From NCBI RefSeq assembly GCF_009796765.1, contig NZ_CP047023.1:1409501-1473500 (forward strand): 64,000 nucleotides of DNA, read 5' to 3'. The notes beneath the pieces are model-generated. The model was not told the DNA's origin. It saw only the letters and a list, made by a program, of their open reading frames with translations, and made no database searches. Origin of the DNA: Paraglaciecola sp. L3A3. Its GTDB lineage: Bacteria; Pseudomonadota; Gammaproteobacteria; Enterobacterales; Alteromonadaceae. Numbering within the stretch: position 1 is the stretch's first letter; the number at the start of each line of letters is the position of its first letter. A program made the translations under genes and the position numbers. Of the stretch, positions 17,806 through 25,495 are shown piece after piece.

Positions 17806-17808
17806 CTC

Positions 17809-18744
17809 ATGTCTGAAGAAGAATGCCCTAAATGTCCCCCAGAGGGACTCCCTGCATGGATGGGGACTTTTGCTGACTTAATGTCACTATTAATGTGCTT
17901 CTTTGTACTGTTGTTGTCTTTTTCTGAGATGGATGTACTGAAGTTCAAACAAATTGCTGGTTCTATGAAGTTTGCCTTTGGCGTACAAAATAAAATAGAA
18001 GTGAAAGATATTCCTAAAGGCACTAGTGTTATTGCTATGGAGTTTAGACCCGGTCGACCTGAACCGACTCCTATTGATACTATTCAACAACAAACGACTG
18101 ATATGACTCAAGAGATGCTTGAGTTTCAAGCTGGAAGTGAAGATTCGGCTGGTGGACGACAAAAACAACGTGGTGAAATGCGTGGTGGTGCAGCACAACA
18201 AACCGCATCAGAACAAACAACTAGTACTCGGGTAACCACAAATCAAAGTGCTGCTCAGCAAGAAATTGCCGAACAAATGAAAAAAGTGGCGCAACAGTTA
18301 GAAAAAGAAATTGTAGATGGGGCCGTAGAGATGGAGTCTTTAGGGCAACAGATTATTATTCGTATTCGTGAAAATGGCTCGTTCTCTGCTGGTTCTGCTT
18401 TTCTGCAACCACAGTTTGTGCCAATCCTACGAAAAATAGGTGCTTTGTTAGCCGAGATGCCTGGGGATATTGAAGTATCCGGGCACAGTGATAGCCAACA
18501 AATTTCAAATGAGTTGTATCGTTCAAACTGGGATTTATCATCTCAACGAGCAGTTGCCGTGGCGGAAGAATTAAGAAGAGTTGCAGGTTTTAATGAAAGT
18601 CGAATGTCAGTAGTCGGTAAGGCTGATACTGCACCTCTAGACGAAGGTACAAGTGCACAAAATAGAAGTCGTAATAGACGAGTAGAAATATCAATTAATC
18701 AAGGTAAAGCGAAAATATCTGATCCAATCTCAGTGTTAGAATAA
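17809..18744 (+). CDS. pomB: Flagellar motor stator protein PomB (sodium type)
   Basis: A 311-residue MotB/PomB protein. A single membrane helix (about 18-40, MGTFADLMSLLMCFFVLLLS) contains Asp23, the ion-binding residue corresponding to Asp24 of Vibrio PomB. A Gln/Thr-rich linker (about 85-150) leads to a C-terminal OmpA-like peptidoglycan-binding domain (about 180-300; SGHSDSQQISNELYRSNWDLSSQRA). It follows pomA by 3 bp. A MITE-like element begins 52 bp downstream. Confidence 0.95.
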   Translation: MSEEECPKCPPEGLPAWMGTFADLMSLLMCFFVLLLSFSEMDVLKFKQIAGSMKFAFGVQNKIEVKDIPKGTSVIAMEFRPGRPEPTPIDTIQQQTTDMTQEMLEFQAGSEDSAGGRQKQRGEMRGGAAQQTASEQTTSTRVTTNQSAAQQEIAEQMKKVAQQLEKEIVDGAVEMESLGQQIIIRIRENGSFSAGSAFLQPQFVPILRKIGALLAEMPGDIEVSGHSDSQQISNELYRSNWDLSSQRAVAVAEELRRVAGFNESRMSVVGKADTAPLDEGTSAQNRSRNRRVEISINQGKAKISDPISVLE

Positions 18745-18795
18745 TATTTGCCTGCATTTTTAGAATTTTGGTTATTAAGATCCATTGCACTAAAT

Positions 18796-19024
18796 AACCT
18801 GAGCTAGGGATAAACCGAACCTCTCGATAACGCTATTTTTGCGCCTAGCGCGTTGGATTTTCTAGTAATAGCCCGCTATTACTAGAAAAACCGCCTTGCT
18901 ATACACGAAAAATTTCGTCATCGTATAAACCTTAATCCAAATATAACTCAGGGTTTATTTTTAAGTATTTGAATTATTTATAAAATTTAATTTGAAACGA
19001 CACTCATTATCCCGAGTTCAGGTT
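18796..19024 (+). mobile_element. MITE-like palindromic element, copy C
   Basis: A 229-bp copy that starts AACCTGAGC and ends GAGTTCAGGTT, flanked by AAAT on both sides (18792-18795, 19025-19028). Its inner stem is the best of the set: GGATTTTCTAGTAATAGC pairs with GCTATTACTAGAAAAACC (18 bp, one mismatch). Relative to copy A both strands of the stem have changed together at several positions. It separates pomB from the copper RiPP locus and ends 112 bp before hvfA. No gene lies between 18745 and 19136. Confidence 0.87.
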
Positions 19025-19136
19025 AAATAATATATCTAGCAGTCAAAATGAAATTAATTTTATTGATTTAGGGTCATATACGGGAACATATATAATATTC
19101 CGTTTATTATTAAAATCATTTAAAGGAAACCAAAAT

Positions 19137-19487
19137 ATGACAAAAATTAAAAAAACAACTATGGCTACGACTTTAGGCGCTGTTGTCATTGGTTCTTTAG
19201 CTTCTGTTAGTCTGCAAGCAAATGCTAGTCCTTTTGGGATGCAGTCTTTAGAGTCTGGTTATATGCAACAAGCCCCAGAAGGTAAGTGTGGCGAAGGCAA
19301 ATGTGGCGAAGGCAAATGCGGCGGTGACAAAAAAGCTGAGAAAGAAGGCAAGTGCGGTGAAGGTAAATGCGGTGGCGACAAAAAAGCTGAGAAAGAAGGC
19401 AAGTGTGGCGAAGGCAAATGCGGGGGCGACAAAAAAACTAAAAAAGAAGGTAAGTGCGGCGAAGGTAAATGTGGTGGCCAAGCCTAG
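19137..19487 (+). CDS. hvfA: HvfA-type oxazolone RiPP precursor (EGKCG repeats)
   Basis: A 116-residue precursor. Residues 1-30 form a Sec signal peptide (KIKK start, hydrophobic middle, cleavage at ANA). The mature part is low complexity and contains nine EGKCG motifs; all nine cysteines of the protein are in these motifs. After a run of three motifs, a 17-residue unit (GDKKAEK then two EGKCG) is repeated three times (residues 63-113, DNA 19323-19475). In Haemophilus influenzae HvfA, such EGKCG cysteines are converted by HvfB-HvfC into oxazolone-thioamide groups that bind copper. The enzyme pair is encoded directly downstream, beyond a terminator. Copper binding or buffering in the periplasm is the inferred role. 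Confidence 0.85.
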   Translation: MTKIKKTTMATTLGAVVIGSLASVSLQANASPFGMQSLESGYMQQAPEGKCGEGKCGEGKCGGDKKAEKEGKCGEGKCGGDKKAEKEGKCGEGKCGGDKKTKKEGKCGEGKCGGQA

Positions 19488-19528
19488 TCTAATCTGCTCA
19501 AACACAGATTAGACTAATATTATTTTTT

Positions 19529-19553
19529 AAAGCCGGCTATTTGCCGGCTTTTT
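19529..19553 (+). terminator. Terminator between hvfA and hvfB
   Basis: AAAGCCGGC and GCCGGCTTT form a 9-bp stem around TATTT, followed by T residues. It would stop most transcripts after hvfA, giving more precursor than modifying enzyme, as is usual for RiPP loci. Confidence 0.82.
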
Positions 19554-19579
19554 CAATTTAAATTGAGATTACTAACCTT

Positions 19580-20431
19580 ATGGAAAAAAAGAACCTTGCT
19601 GGTGTTGGATTAGGTTTACGTCGTGAGATGTTAGATCAGCTATTACCTGAGATCCCTGATGCAGTTGACTTTTGGGAAGTCGCTCCTGAAAACTGGATCC
19701 CAATGGGGGGCAGGTTTCAAAAAAATTTACAACAATTTACCACGACACAAAACTTTGTGAGTCATGGGTTATCTCTATCTATTGGTAGTCCTGATCCTTT
19801 GGATGTGGACTTCGTTAAACAGGTGAAAACCTTTTTAGATCAGCATGATATCTTGTATTACAGTGAACATTTAAGTTATTGCTCAGGACAAGGCCACATG
19901 TATGACTTGATGCCGATACCTTTCACTGAAGAGGCTGTAAAACATGTAGTAAATAGAGTCCAGCAAGTTCAAGATATTATTGAGCGGCCTCTGTTGTTAG
20001 AAAATGTATCTTATTACGCTGCACCAGGTCAGGAAATGTCTGAGCAAGAATTTACCTTGTCTGTATTGCAAGAATCTGGCTGTTTAATGTTATTGGATAT
20101 CAATAATATTTACGTGAATTCAATCAATCATCAATATGATGCAGAAGCATTTTTAGCAGCTATGCCCAGCAATAAAATAGTCTACGGACATATTGCTGGA
20201 CATTTTGATGAAGCTGATGACCTTAAAGTGGATACTCATGGCGCAGATGTGATTGAACCTGTATGGCAATTATTACAAAAAGCCTACGAAATTCACGGTG
20301 TGTTTCCCACATTGTTAGAACGAGACTTTAATATTCCTCCTATCCGAGAATTGTTATTAGAGGTAGAAAAAATTAGACAAATTCAGCAGTTATTTGATAA
20401 GTCTCAGCAGCCCCAAAGGCAATTTGTCTAA
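19580..20431 (+). CDS. hvfB: HvfB-type multinuclear non-heme iron oxidase (DUF692/MNIO)
   Basis: A 283-residue DUF692 protein of the MNIO family, TIM-barrel enzymes that use two or three iron ions to modify cysteines of RiPP precursors. Metal-ligand-type residues of the family are visible in order: SHGLSLSIGS, YYSEHLSY, LLLENVSYYA, MLLDINNIYVN, YGHIAGH, DTHGADV and LLERDFNIPP. It lies behind the hvfA terminator, and its TAA overlaps the ATG of the next gene (TAATG), so the two are translationally coupled. With an EGKCG precursor next to it, the predicted reaction is oxidation of these cysteines to oxazolone-thioamide groups. Confidence 0.88.
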   Translation: MEKKNLAGVGLGLRREMLDQLLPEIPDAVDFWEVAPENWIPMGGRFQKNLQQFTTTQNFVSHGLSLSIGSPDPLDVDFVKQVKTFLDQHDILYYSEHLSYCSGQGHMYDLMPIPFTEEAVKHVVNRVQQVQDIIERPLLLENVSYYAAPGQEMSEQEFTLSVLQESGCLMLLDINNIYVNSINHQYDAEAFLAAMPSNKIVYGHIAGHFDEADDLKVDTHGADVIEPVWQLLQKAYEIHGVFPTLLERDFNIPPIRELLLEVEKIRQIQQLFDKSQQPQRQFV

Positions 20432-21192
20432 TGAAATCATTGAAACAAGCGCAAATGGATTTTGTGGCTCATATTAAAAATCCAGATGAAAACCCTTACC
20501 AAGGAAATATTGAAGATAGGCGCCTACAAATTTATCGAGAGCTATTTTTTAATAATGTGGAAGGTTTTATCAGCTCTGCTTTTCCGGTATTAAAAAGTGT
20601 ATATAGCCAGCAAGATTGGCAACAATTAGTCCGAATTTTTTTTGCTGAACACCAGTGTCTTTCCCCTTATTTTATTGATATCAGTAAGGAGTTTGTAGAT
20701 TACCTGAGTTCAGAATATGAACTGACTAAAAATGATCCCGTCTTTATGCAAGAGTTAGCTCATTATGAATGGTTAGAACTTGATGTCAGTGTGCGAATAT
20801 CATCACAAACCTTGTCACCTTGGAATGGCACCGATCTTGTCAGTCATGTAAGCATGTCTGAACTGGCAAGCTTAGTTAGTTATCAGTACCCAGTTCATCA
20901 GATTTCGTCAGATTTTCAACCGACTGACAGCTCAGAAATTGTTTATTTAGTGGTGTACAGAGACATTGAGGACGAAGTGCATTTTACTTTAGTTAATCAA
21001 GTTACCGCACATTTAATAAATATTATTCAAAACGTTGCTTCGATTTCAACTCTACAGTTGGTTGAAAAAATGAGTCTCGCTATGCCACAATTAAATCAAC
21101 AGCAAGTTAGTGATTCTTTACAACAAGTGCTACGACAGTTATTGGGTCAGCATATTTTATTGCCTATCCATGAAGATAATAAATTGCTTTGA
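20431..21192 (+). CDS. hvfC: HvfC-type MNIO partner protein (DUF2063)
   Basis: A 253-residue DUF2063 protein. The N-terminal part has the family pattern Q..F..HI.NP followed by R..IY.E.FFNNVEGFISSAFPVL, and then FFAEHQCLSPYFIDISKEFVDYL. These proteins, sometimes labelled putative DNA-binding, act as partner and precursor-recognition subunits of MNIO enzymes. It overlaps hvfB by one base. In Haemophilus the locus also has a DoxX-like hvfD; none is seen here, but a 40-residue membrane protein follows at 21308. Confidence 0.87.
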   Translation: MKSLKQAQMDFVAHIKNPDENPYQGNIEDRRLQIYRELFFNNVEGFISSAFPVLKSVYSQQDWQQLVRIFFAEHQCLSPYFIDISKEFVDYLSSEYELTKNDPVFMQELAHYEWLELDVSVRISSQTLSPWNGTDLVSHVSMSELASLVSYQYPVHQISSDFQPTDSSEIVYLVVYRDIEDEVHFTLVNQVTAHLINIIQNVASISTLQLVEKMSLAMPQLNQQQVSDSLQQVLRQLLGQHILLPIHEDNKLL

Positions 21193-21307
21193 GATAAGCA
21201 CTTCTTAGTTTTAATACTATCAATTTAATCGACTTTGGATTACCATCTGCGGCTGAATTTTAGTTGTTCTATTTAAGGGTTAATCCCCGCTATTTTGGAG
21301 AATCTCG

Positions 21308-21430
21308 ATGCACGATGAGAAAGAATTTAAAGACCCATTTAGTTTTACACACTTCCTGATTGCTGTAGGTTTGTTAGTTGCACTACCTTTGATGCATGTT
21401 GTGATTGGTTGGTTTGTTTATTACATTTAA
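21308..21430 (+). CDS. Small single-pass membrane protein (40 residues)
   Basis: A short ORF with GGAG 7 bases before its ATG, encoding an acidic and charged N-terminus (MHDEKEFKDPF) and a single hydrophobic helix (FLIAVGLLVALPLMHVVIGW). A good ribosome site and a coherent topology suggest a real gene. It lies between hvfC and apt on the same strand, 115 bp after hvfC; association with the RiPP locus is possible but unproven. Confidence 0.6.
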   Translation: MHDEKEFKDPFSFTHFLIAVGLLVALPLMHVVIGWFVYYI

Positions 21431-21479
21431 TACTACTAGCTTATTCAATTAATCTAGCTACTTATAAACGGGGAAGTAC

Positions 21480-22016
21480 GTGCCCGCAGCATATATAAAA
21501 TCAGTAATTCGAACAGTTCCTGATTATCCAAAAGCTGGCATCATGTTTCGTGATGTCACCTCAGTATTAGAAGATCACAAAGCTTATTCTTCCGCCATTT
21601 CTGAAATGGTTAAACATTTCGCACCTATGGGATTTGATAAGGTTGCAGGCACTGAAGCAAGAGGTTTTTTGTTTGGTGCACCTCTGGCTATTGAGCTAGG
21701 AATTGGTTTTATACCGGTTCGTAAACCTAATAAATTACCCAGAGAAGTGATCAGTGAAAGTTACGAATTAGAGTACGGCACTGATTGTTTAGAAATGCAT
21801 AAAGATGCCGTTAAGCCGGGTGAAAAAGTATTAATGCTTGATGATTTATTAGCAACAGGTGGCACTATGATCGCTACTGCTAATTTGATTCGACGTTTAG
21901 GTGGAATCGTCGAGCATGCTGGTTTTGTTATTTCGTTACCTGACTTAGGTGGCGAACAAAAACTGCTTGATATTGGCGTAACTAGTTATTCTATTTGTCA
22001 ATTTGAAGGTGAGTAA
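21480..22016 (+). CDS. apt: Adenine phosphoribosyltransferase
   Basis: A 178-residue enzyme that salvages adenine to AMP with PRPP. It has the family start ([20 protein letters not shown]), the [15 protein letters not shown] segment, the flexible loop region [15 protein letters not shown] and the PRPP-binding motif [14 protein letters not shown]. The start is GTG with GGGGAAG before it. The order apt-dnaX-ybaB-recR is the usual gammaproteobacterial one. Confidence 0.97.
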   Translation: MPAAYIKSVIRTVPDYPKAGIMFRDVTSVLEDHKAYSSAISEMVKHFAPMGFDKVAGTEARGFLFGAPLAIELGIGFIPVRKPNKLPREVISESYELEYGTDCLEMHKDAVKPGEKVLMLDDLLATGGTMIATANLIRRLGGIVEHAGFVISLPDLGGEQKLLDIGVTSYSICQFEGE

Positions 22017-22056
22017 CTGTCCCGATGGACAAAATTAAAGCGGATAGTAAGCGACT

Positions 22057-24450
22057 ATGAGTTATCAAGTTTTAGCACGAAAATGGCGACCTAATCGATT
22101 TGCCGAATTAGTGGGCCAAGAACATGTGGTCACTGCTATATCCAATGCTCTTGATAATAATCGGTTACATCATGCTTATTTATTTACCGGTACTCGAGGG
22201 GTCGGGAAGACCACCATAGCTCGGATTTTCTCAAAAAGTTTAAACTGTGAGCAAGGGTTAAGTGCAACGCCTTGTGGTCAATGTGGTACTTGTCAGGAAA
22301 TTGAAAATGGTAACTATATTGATTTATTAGAAATCGATGCCGCTTCTCGGACCAAAGTCGAAGATACCCGCGAATTATTAGATAATGTGCAGTACAAGCC
22401 AAGTCGAGGACGATATAAAGTCTATTTAATCGATGAAGTTCACATGTTGTCTAAACATAGCTTTAATGCCCTATTAAAAACCCTTGAAGAGCCACCTCCT
22501 CACGTAAAATTTTTATTAGCGACCACTGATCCACAAAAATTGCCTGTTACTATTTTGTCTCGTTGCTTACAATTTAACTTGAAAGCCTTGTCCCGTGGGC
22601 AAATCGCCAAACAATTAGATTATGTGTTGAGTGAAGAAAGTCTTCAATTTGACAAAGATGCGCTGACTCAATTAGCACGAGCTGCTCAAGGCAGTATGCG
22701 AGATGCATTAAGTTTAACTGATCAAGCGATCGCTCAAGGTAATGGTTTTGTTGGTCTACAAATAGTCACCGATATGTTAGGCCTGATGGATAAAAATCAG
22801 GTATTAAAATTAGTACATGCTGTGGTGCAAAAAGACAGTTCGACTGTGATGCAGCAAGTTGAATTAATGGCAATGCAAGCCCCTGATTTTTCGCAAATAT
22901 TGGCTGAGATCATGAGTTTGTTACATCAAGTAGCTTTAACTCAATTTGTGCCTGATGCTTGCAAACTAGAAACCATTTCAGCTAGAGCTATTTACCAATT
23001 GGCAAAATCTGTTCCTGCTGAACAAATTCAGCTGTTATATCAAATCGCCCTAACAGGTAAAAAAGATTTGCCCTACGGAGCCGATCCCCGTACAAGCTTA
23101 GAAATGACTTTATTACGTATGTTAGCGTTTTGTCCTGATAATTTACAATTGGATCCAACTGAAATAGTTGCGCAAACTCCAGCAGCACCACAAATTTCCT
23201 CGCCTTCAGCCGCGCATGCTCAACAGCAAGCTAGCACTGATGATACACCAATTGGACAAACTGTTAGCCAAATCGAACCTGTTGCCGAGCTTCCTTTGGT
23301 GGAGCCTGCAGCAGAAGTAATACCTGAAGCACAACAAACAGCGAGTTCACAGCAAAATAATCAACAATATACCCAACAATCAGCAGAACAAAATTTATTT
23401 GAGCAACAACAAGATATCCTAGCTGAAGCTCAAGATATGGGATTTCAAGACGCTGATTATAACGAATTACAGCCAGTGACTTTAGAGGACTCCTATTCTC
23501 AAAATAGTGTGCCTGAAAATCAACAAGCTGTTGTCGACAATACACCTGCGCCAGCAACTTCTAGTACTCAAGACTTAATTGCCTTGCGTAATAGACTGAA
23601 ACAAAACCAGTCTGCACAGGAGGAAAATTCAGAACAGGTAAAAAAGTCTGAACGCACTGAGTTACCAAATTTAGCCTCGATCCGAGAGCAAAACCAAAGT
23701 AAGCAGACCTCTAGTGCTAATATTGAACAACAGCAGTCCTCTGCTGAAACTGATAATCACTTCACAAAGCAAGAGACTACTGAGCTTACTGCGCCGCTCA
23801 ATCAACCGGTTGATCCCGTCGATAATAATCAAGAAAGAGTGATTTCTGCACCTGTTGAACCAGAGCTTCAAGTTCTACAATCTGAAACTGAGCATATTCC
23901 CCCTTGGGCGTTAGAGGCAGTAGAAAATAACAAATTAGCCCCTGAATTTGATTCGAATATGCCAGTAGATGAAGATATCTTCGATCCAAATGCTCACTTA
24001 GATGAAGCCAATGTCGGCGAAGTGACTTTGGTTGTCCCCGCATTTTTGCCTAACAATCAAAAAGTTCATAAATCAATGCAACTTGATGAATGGAGTAAGT
24101 TGATTGATGACATGAAGATCAATGCTTTAACTAAGCAGTTAGCTTTGCACTCTTCTTTTCATCGAGAAGGTAATCGTGTGACTTTAACTTTGTTAGAAGG
24201 GAAAGAGCATTTAAATTCACCCACGGCTCACTCTTTATTACAACAAGCCTTGTGCAGTGCATTTAATTCAGATATTCAACTTGAAATTGTCATGGGGCAA
24301 CCCATTAATACTCCTTATGCTTTGCAGATTAAGATTAATCAAGTGCGTCAAGAATATGCTCATCATGTGATTAAGACAGATCTAGGCATACAATTGTTAC
24401 AACAACGATTTGCTGCAAATGTCATTGAGCAGAGTGTGCAAGCGAGATAA
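22057..24450 (+). CDS. dnaX: DNA polymerase III subunits tau and gamma
   Basis: A 797-residue clamp-loader ATPase. The N-terminal AAA+ module has GTRGVGKTT (P-loop, near residue 45), the four-cysteine zinc module (C..., CGQCGTC), LIDEVHMLS (Walker B) and the SRC sensor (near 168). A long Gln/Glu-rich linker (about 370-640) is followed by the tau-specific domain that binds polymerase and helicase. Within the linker an A AAA AAG heptamer at 23640-23646 with an upstream AGGAGG can give a -1 frameshift and a gamma form of about 531 residues. It is longer than E. coli DnaX (643), mostly through the linker. Confidence 0.97.
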   Translation: MSYQVLARKWRPNRFAELVGQEHVVTAISNALDNNRLHHAYLFTGTRGVGKTTIARIFSKSLNCEQGLSATPCGQCGTCQEIENGNYIDLLEIDAASRTKVEDTRELLDNVQYKPSRGRYKVYLIDEVHMLSKHSFNALLKTLEEPPPHVKFLLATTDPQKLPVTILSRCLQFNLKALSRGQIAKQLDYVLSEESLQFDKDALTQLARAAQGSMRDALSLTDQAIAQGNGFVGLQIVTDMLGLMDKNQVLKLVHAVVQKDSSTVMQQVELMAMQAPDFSQILAEIMSLLHQVALTQFVPDACKLETISARAIYQLAKSVPAEQIQLLYQIALTGKKDLPYGADPRTSLEMTLLRMLAFCPDNLQLDPTEIVAQTPAAPQISSPSAAHAQQQASTDDTPIGQTVSQIEPVAELPLVEPAAEVIPEAQQTASSQQNNQQYTQQSAEQNLFEQQQDILAEAQDMGFQDADYNELQPVTLEDSYSQNSVPENQQAVVDNTPAPATSSTQDLIALRNRLKQNQSAQEENSEQVKKSERTELPNLASIREQNQSKQTSSANIEQQQSSAETDNHFTKQETTELTAPLNQPVDPVDNNQERVISAPVEPELQVLQSETEHIPPWALEAVENNKLAPEFDSNMPVDEDIFDPNAHLDEANVGEVTLVVPAFLPNNQKVHKSMQLDEWSKLIDDMKINALTKQLALHSSFHREGNRVTLTLLEGKEHLNSPTAHSLLQQALCSAFNSDIQLEIVMGQPINTPYALQIKINQVRQEYAHHVIKTDLGIQLLQQRFAANVIEQSVQAR
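23618..23651 (+). promoter_or_regulatory. Programmed -1 frameshift site in dnaX
   Basis: The zero frame reads GTA AAA AAG TCT GAA, so the slippery heptamer A AAA AAG (23640-23646) is in register. AGGAGG at 23618-23623 can pair with 16S rRNA, 16 bases upstream. After a -1 slip the next codons are GTC and TGA (23649-23651), so translation ends one residue later. This is the arrangement that makes gamma in E. coli, where the shifted frame also stops after one residue. A downstream CTCG-ATC-CGAG hairpin is weak and about 30 bases away. Confidence 0.7.
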
Positions 24451-24507
24451 ATTGATTAGGTGCATAGCAGCTAATAATGAATAACTACAGATAAGAGAGA
24501 ATAAAAA

Positions 24508-24834
24508 ATGTTTAAAGGTGGAATGGGCAACATGATGAAGCAAGCGCAGCAAATGCAAGAGCGCATGCAAAAAAGCCAAGAAGAGTTAGCTAAAACTGAA
24601 ATCACTGGTGAGTCTGGTGCTGGTTTAGTAAAAGTTACCATGACTTGTAATCATGCTGTACGTCGTGTTGAAATCGATGATAGTTTGATGGAAGACGAAA
24701 AAGAAATGATCGAAGATTTGGTTGCTGCAGCTATCAACGATGCTAACAGACGTATTCAAGAGACCACCCAAGAAAAAATGGCTGGTGTCACAGGTGGAAT
24801 GCAAATGCCTCCTGGCATGAAGATGCCTTTTTAA
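24508..24834 (+). CDS. ybaB: YbaB/EbfC family nucleoid-associated protein
   Basis: A 108-residue YbaB protein, a small DNA-binding dimer. It starts with a Gln/Met-rich helix ([20 protein letters not shown]), then the conserved [15 protein letters not shown].....V.ID and [10 protein letters not shown], and ends with PPGMKMPF. It lies 57 bp after dnaX and 8 bp before recR, as in most gammaproteobacteria. Confidence 0.96.
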   Translation: MFKGGMGNMMKQAQQMQERMQKSQEELAKTEITGESGAGLVKVTMTCNHAVRRVEIDDSLMEDEKEMIEDLVAAAINDANRRIQETTQEKMAGVTGGMQMPPGMKMPF

Positions 24835-24842
24835 GGTTATTT

Positions 24843-25442
24843 ATGCAATTTAGCCCCTTAATTCAAGAACTGATTGATGCTTTTAAGATATTACCTGGTG
24901 TAGGTGCTAAAAGCGCGCAACGTATGGCTTTTCACTTATTAGAGCGTAATCGTCAAGGGGCTTTACAGCTGAGTCATGTATTACATAATGCTATGGAGCA
25001 TGTGAAACACTGTGAGCAATGCCGTACCTTTTGTGAAAATAGTTTGTGTGAAATTTGTGCCAGTCCAAAGCGCCAAGCGAGCACAATTTTGTGTGTAGTT
25101 GAGTCACCGCAAGATGTGTTGGCGATAGAACAAACCTCTGAATTTAAAGGACGATATTTCGTTTTGATGGGGCATTTGTCTCCTATTGATGGAATTGGCC
25201 CGGCAGAAATTGGTTTAGAACAGTTATCGGAAATATTTGAGAAAAATAATATTGAAGAAGTCATTCTTGCCACTAACCCAAATGTAGAGGGGGAAGCCAC
25301 GGCTCATTATATTGCCCATATGTGTAAAAGTGCTGGGATAAAAGCCAGCCGAATTGCTCATGGCGTGCCAGTGGGCGGTGAATTAGAGTTTATTGATGGC
25401 AATACCTTGATTCATGCTTTTGTTGGTCGCAGAGACCTATAG
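24843..25442 (+). CDS. recR: Recombination mediator RecR
   Basis: A 199-residue RecR that acts with RecO and RecF in loading RecA at gaps. It has the helix-hairpin-helix start ([18 protein letters not shown]), the four-cysteine zinc finger ([16 protein letters not shown], about 57-72), the Toprim domain ([15 protein letters not shown]) and the C-terminal Walker-like region with [10 protein letters not shown]. It starts 8 bp after ybaB. Confidence 0.97.
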   Translation: MQFSPLIQELIDAFKILPGVGAKSAQRMAFHLLERNRQGALQLSHVLHNAMEHVKHCEQCRTFCENSLCEICASPKRQASTILCVVESPQDVLAIEQTSEFKGRYFVLMGHLSPIDGIGPAEIGLEQLSEIFEKNNIEEVILATNPNVEGEATAHYIAHMCKSAGIKASRIAHGVPVGGELEFIDGNTLIHAFVGRRDL

Positions 25443-25495
25443 CTTGGTTTTTAAAACCTCATTAGTCACTCATTAGCACCTAATAATACGCACAG

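Noticed and set aside
19081..19102. Imperfect palindrome CGGGAACATATA...TATTCCG before hvfA as a metal-responsive operator.
   Set aside because: Only about 7 of 11 arm positions pair and the core is simply AT-rich with a TATAAT; too weak to call.
19137..19487. hvfA considered as a metallothionein-like or simple low-complexity protein.
   Set aside because: The regular EGKCG motif, Sec signal and adjacent DUF692-DUF2063 pair fit a RiPP precursor better.
19248..19505. Long open frames on the other strand and in another plus frame across hvfA.
   Set aside because: They are by-products of the repeated GAAGGCAAG-type codons; only the frame with a signal peptide and EGKCG motifs makes biological sense.
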